Source: Linepithema humile (taxonomy: Eukaryota > Arthropoda > Insecta > Hymenoptera > Formicidae). From it: 64,000 bases of DNA. Every line of letters starts with the position of its first letter. The stretch's first letter is position 1. The DNA is taken from the NCBI RefSeq assembly GCF_040581485.1, contig NC_090134.1, forward strand, positions 4,154,001-4,218,000, written 5' to 3'. This document shows positions 62,701 to 64,000 of the stretch, piece by piece. The position numbers were made by a program, and so were the translations under genes. Below the pieces are notes generated by a model. The model did not search any database, was not told where the DNA came from, and was given only the letters and a program-made list of their open reading frames with translations.

Positions 62701-64000
62701 ATTATTTTCTGCCTGCCTTCTTTCCTTGCCGATAGCATAGATTACAATGATGAAAATAACCGTTCACGTGCTCGTACGTTAACACTCGCTCGTTTTTAAT
62801 TCGCAAATCTTGATTACCCGGTCTTTCTGGCGCTTCGCGTATTTTTCACTCACCCGCTGCGCGCCTCCGCCTCGCTGCGTATGATATACGAAATTGAAGC
62901 GTCACATAAAACAGATTAAGCTGACGTATAATGAAAGGGCAATTATCATTCGCGCGTGCATTCCGTTTATTTTATCATCGCATGTCCCGTCACACATATT
63001 TCACGCACGCCTGTTATTCCGAAGAACACCGTCGCAATAAGCGTCAGCGTGTCCTCATATTAAAAATTTAAGCAACGTAGGTATGCAGCTGTCAGTGGAG
63101 CTCTGATCGCGTTGCGAGGGAAAGAGAAAGATATCAAAATGGCCAAAGAAAAAGAATGATTTGAGAAATAAGTTTTCTCAAAGACATTCAATTCCTTTGT
63201 TGCCCTTCTGCTGGCAAATCATTTCTGCGAGAAACCAGTTATTAAACTATTATCTTTTCCCTGTGTAATTATCTTCTTATCTTGTATTGTCTTTCTTTTA
63301 TAATTTGTTACAATTGCTGCAACTGCTCTCGTATCTCGCATTTTTTACACGCGTTTCGATATTCCAAAAATAATTTATCGGACAGGCAAACCACGATAAT
63401 TAATCGGCGTAAAATTTTTTCACAATGTAATCGCAATATAAATGTAGTAAAATCACAAAATAATCGTATCACCCTTTTTATAGTTTCATACTGAGAGAAA
63501 GAAAGTTTGAAACAACGCATCTATTTTTTTCTATGATGATATTGAAGTTAATAAATGTCAAGAATTTTCAAGCGTGACTTCTAGATGATTACGATTTCGT
63601 ATAAATTTTCAGTCGCGCTGCGAGGTGGCGCGAACTCGATTATTACGGGAGCTTCGGTCCAGTCAGCGCGGAGATTTAACAGCGTAACGGCGCTCGGCGT
63701 CGCAATTAACGGCCGGGCCGACGCTGTATAATACAAGCGATTCGATTAACATTGTAGCCATGTGCCAGTTGCATGATTTCCCAGTAACGAGTCAGGTGCC
63801 ATTTATTCCTGTATCGTCGGCGGCCATCTGCGACCGCGCAGCTCCTCGGCTCTGCCGCGGTATAATTTACAACGGCGCGAGCGTAAATAATGAAAATTTC
63901 CGACTGTCGAAGGGGGCTATCTTCAAGGCTTTCCGTGCCGCAGATAATGTTAACCGGAGCTACAATTATCGACGAGTTCGAACTCTCGAATCAAGGATGA
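59800..64000. other. Region upstream of cuticular gene D to the window edge
   Basis: A GC-rich promoter-like stretch runs to about 59860. The remainder is AT-rich with small, unsupported open frames. From about 63610 to the right edge CpG content rises again without a usable reading frame, perhaps regulatory DNA or an untranslated exon of a gene beyond the window. Confidence 0.45.

Noticed and set aside
50870..63990. GGTTCGA- and GTTTCGAATCC-like words suggesting tRNA B boxes
   Set aside because: No matching A box or cloverleaf around any of them.

Overview
The window is nuclear DNA of an insect. The best guess is an ant or another aculeate hymenopteran. Four genes encode Rebers-Riddiford (R&R) chitin-binding cuticular proteins, which are specific to arthropods. 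Genes are split by GT-AG introns, intergenic DNA is AT-rich, and CpG is abundant rather than depleted, as is common in Hymenoptera. The order-level assignment is inference. I see no operons, CRISPR arrays, rRNA or convincing tRNA.

Layout. (1) Positions 1-839 (+) hold the 3' end of an unrecognised gene with an acidic/basic, probably disordered tail, followed by several poly(A) signals. (2) Positions 985-9093 are AT-rich intergenic DNA with microsatellites and a GC-rich block at about 7200-8300. (3) Positions 9094-13935 (+) hold a nine-exon SLC17/sialin-type transporter of the major facilitator superfamily, rebuilt here exon by exon. It has two alternative first exons whose short N-terminal peptides resemble each other. 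(4) From about 16.6 to 59.8 kb lies a head-to-tail series of four minus-strand cuticular protein genes: A (16671-21430), B (30918-42433), C (49321-52465) and D (58030-59716). In each, a 4-7 codon first exon carries the start of the signal peptide and ends at a phase-0 intron. A, B and D have a clear TATA box upstream of that exon; C has a weaker candidate. In transcription order the genes run D, C, B, A.

The four proteins share an unusual R&R core (xILKQIxxxNEDGSYTYGxE, then GKYGFVDDxGxxRxxEYGA in C and D). A and B are much longer, with low-complexity tails; B has a polyglutamine/histidine run. All should be secreted and bind chitin in cuticle or a related apical matrix. C and D resemble the neighbouring Drosophila pair Cpr97Eb/Cpr97Ea as I remember them; this was not checked.

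Spaces between genes and long introns hold repeats. The most striking is at 25.0-26.1 kb: a foldback element, a 24-bp tandem array that turns into a longer repeat unit, and a dispersed repeat with a second copy at 43.6 kb. The second intron of A contains an AT-rich minisatellite and a perfect 34-bp inverted repeat. A possible terminal exon of a small secreted protein lies at 56502-56822 (-). No previously undescribed molecular system is clearly present. The best leads are the divergent SLC17 transporter with duplicated first exons, the structured tails of the long cuticular proteins, and the 25-kb compound repeat.
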